Shown: positions 7,590 through 9,011 of the stretch, piece by piece | How positions within the stretch are numbered: the first letter of the stretch is position 1 | Layout of the letters: each line of letters opens with the position of its first letter | Source: Allobaculum sp. | Lineage (GTDB): Bacteria > Bacillota_I > Bacilli_A > Erysipelotrichales > Erysipelotrichaceae | Direction: 5' to 3' | DNA length: 9,011 bases | Assembly (NCBI GenBank): GCA_014803815.1 | Contig: JAAVAY010000115.1 | Coordinates: forward strand, 1 to 9,011 | Translations under genes and position numbers: made by a program | The notes under the pieces: generated by a model | Database searches by the model: none | What the model was told of the DNA's origin: nothing | Seen by the model: the letters and a program-made list of their open reading frames with translations, nothing else

Positions 7590-7630
7590 AAAGCCTCCTT
7601 TCTTTTTTCTTATAGGCTTAAGTCTATTTA
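7590..7630 (-). promoter_or_regulatory. mutS-mutL spacer with an inverted repeat that includes part of the mutL ribosome site
   Basis: In the transcript AAGCCT (7619-7614) can pair with AGGCTT (7596-7591), leaving a 17-base A-rich loop. The second arm begins inside the Shine-Dalgarno AGGAGG of mutL. The hairpin is short and could be chance. No promoter or terminator is apparent, so mutS and mutL are probably cotranscribed. Confidence 0.35.
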
Positions 7631-9011
7631 CTATAGAGATTCTGATTGTTCTTTTAAATCATAAAGCACCGCAAGTGCTTCACGAGCCGACAAATTATCA
7701 ATGTCTAAATCGCGTAAGTGTTCAATAAGTTGCATACGTCCTACTTCTTTTGGATCCATGACAAATAGACTCGATTGGAAATTTTGATCGGGCTGACTGG
7801 TTTCATATTGGTTTAATAAGTCCGAGGCACGTGTGATGACCATAGGAGGCAATCCCGCGAGTTTAGCGACATGAATTCCATAGGATTTGTCGGCTTTTCC
7901 ATCCACCAAGCGGTAACAAAATTCGATTTCTTTTTTGCGTTCGCGTACTTCTACATGCACATTATGAATAGAGGGGAAATCTTGTTCCATCGCAGTCAGC
8001 TCATGATAATGAGTCGAAAAGAGTGCCTTTGAACCCAAAACTTGAACGATGTATTCCAACATGGATTGAGCAAGCGCCATTCCATCATACGTAGCCGTTC
8101 CCCGTCCAATTTCATCAAATAAAATTAGGGAATTTTTCGTAGCATGGCGAAGAGCATTGTTGGCTTCCATCATTTCCATCATGAAGGTGGATTTCCCCTG
8201 CAATAAGTCATCGCTTGCCCCAATGCGTGTAAAAATGCGATCGAAAATGGGTAAGACCGCTTTGCGAGCGGGCACAAAGCTTCCAATTTGGGCCATCACC
8301 ACGATGAGGGCATTTTGACGCAACCATGTCGATTTTCCCCCCATATTTGGCCCTGTAATCAAACAAATCGTGGTATTTTGATCCATCTGCCAATTATTGG
8401 AGACGAAATCGGAGATTTGGGCTTCCAATATGGGATGTCGTCCTTCTTCTACATCCAAAATTTCGTCACTAAAGCTTGGGCGCGTATATCCCTTTTCATT
8501 AGCTAGTTCAGCTAAAGCACAAAGGGCATCAATTTGGGCAAGCGCTTTGGAGAGTTGATGTAAATCGACCAATTTTTCTTTTATGCGCTCAAGTAAGCTT
8601 TGAAAGATCTTTTCTTCCAACACAATTTTTTCTTCCTTCGCGCCTAAAATACGTTCTTCGAGTACTTTTAGTTCATCAAACACAAATCGAGTCGTATTGG
8701 CAAGTGTTTGTTTAGCATGATACCCAAGCTCGGGGGTGATATGCGATAGTTGGGTATTGCGTACCTCAACGTAATAGCCAAATACTCGATTCGAACCAAT
8801 TTTCAAATTGCGAATTCCTACACGCTCCCGTTCTTTTTCTTCGAGTTCTTTTAAGGCCTCTTCGCTTTCATCAGCTAATTTACGAATGGTATCGAGTTCT
8901 TCATTAAATCCAGGAGCAATGTAATTGCCATCTTTAATGGTAAGAGGGGGCTCAGGCACAATGGCATTAACCAAGTGCTCGTACAAATCCTGACAATCGG
9001 GAACGTATTTG
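7631..9011 (-). CDS. mutS: DNA mismatch repair protein MutS, C-terminal part (5' end outside window)
   Basis: MutS recognises mispairs and small loops and recruits MutL. About 459 residues are visible and the frame stays open to the window edge (it reads KYVPDCQDLYEH at the edge), so the N-terminal mismatch-binding half is missing here, not from the gene. The fragment begins in the lever/clamp region (PPLTIKDG, GFNEELD), includes RVFGYYVEV, and then enters the ABC-type ATPase. Walker A GPNMGGKS is at about fragment residues 220-227, followed by DDLLQGKSTFMMEM. Walker B ILFDE with the signature GRGTATYDG is at about 296-310, and STHYHEL follows at about 332-338. The end, LDIDNLSAREALAVLYDLKE, matches the helical C-terminus of the family. 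An apparent start at 8986 is an internal TTG (Leu). It heads the operon portion seen here. Confidence 0.96.
   Translation of the reverse strand, partial: KYVPDCQDLYEHLVNAIVPEPPLTIKDGNYIAPGFNEELDTIRKLADESEEALKELEEKERERVGIRNLKIGSNRVFGYYVEVRNTQLSHITPELGYHAKQTLANTTRFVFDELKVLEERILGAKEEKIVLEEKIFQSLLERIKEKLVDLHQLSKALAQIDALCALAELANEKGYTRPSFSDEILDVEEGRHPILEAQISDFVSNNWQMDQNTTICLITGPNMGGKSTWLRQNALIVVMAQIGSFVPARKAVLPIFDRIFTRIGASDDLLQGKSTFMMEMMEANNALRHATKNSLILFDEIGRGTATYDGMALAQSMLEYIVQVLGSKALFSTHYHELTAMEQDFPSIHNVHVEVRERKKEIEFCYRLVDGKADKSYGIHVAKLAGLPPMVITRASDLLNQYETSQPDQNFQSSLFVMDPKEVGRMQLIEHLRDLDIDNLSAREALAVLYDLKEQSESL

Noticed and set aside
1..9011. Mobile element, CRISPR array, tRNA or riboswitch
   Set aside because: I found no transposase or integrase motifs, no regularly spaced direct repeats, no cloverleaf-like segment and no long structured leader. 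The only sizeable gap is explained by terminators.

Overview
The window looks like ordinary chromosome from a low-GC Gram-positive bacterium (Bacillota). The evidence is strong purine-rich Shine-Dalgarno sites, use of GTG as a start, membrane-anchored Amidase_3 cell-wall hydrolases, and a MutL that carries the endonuclease motifs missing from the E. coli type. TGG is used for Trp and TGA serves as a stop, so the code is the standard one. An Erysipelotrichia-like member is possible, but that is only an impression.

There are two convergent gene blocks. On the plus strand (about 26-2122) lie two tandem, clearly paralogous N-acetylmuramoyl-L-alanine amidase-like proteins. Each has one N-terminal membrane anchor, a Ser/Thr-rich spacer and an Amidase_3 domain. 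The second keeps all expected zinc and catalytic residues. The first has an Asp where the catalytic Glu is expected, and other motifs have decayed. On the minus strand (9011 down to 2409) runs a tightly packed operon: mutS (cut by the window edge), mutL, miaA, tcdA and a CNNM/CorC-type membrane protein with a CBS pair. The last four genes overlap by 8-17 bases, which suggests translational coupling.

The 286-base gap between the blocks (2123-2408) holds three hairpins. One is a GNRA-loop terminator just after the second amidase. The other two are related hairpins in opposite orientation, each placed as the terminator of one block. They share their left arm and loop, and their stems differ by compensatory changes.

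The minus-strand operon combines mismatch repair (MutS recognises mispairs, MutL nicks the strand) with two enzymes that modify A37 of tRNA (MiaA makes i6A in tRNAs reading U-starting codons, TcdA makes cyclic t6A in tRNAs reading A-starting codons). A probable cation transporter or ion-homeostasis protein sits at the end. I see no mobile element, phage gene, CRISPR array, tRNA, rRNA or defence system here. The points most worth following are the degenerate amidase paralog and the covarying terminator pair; no wholly new system is evident.
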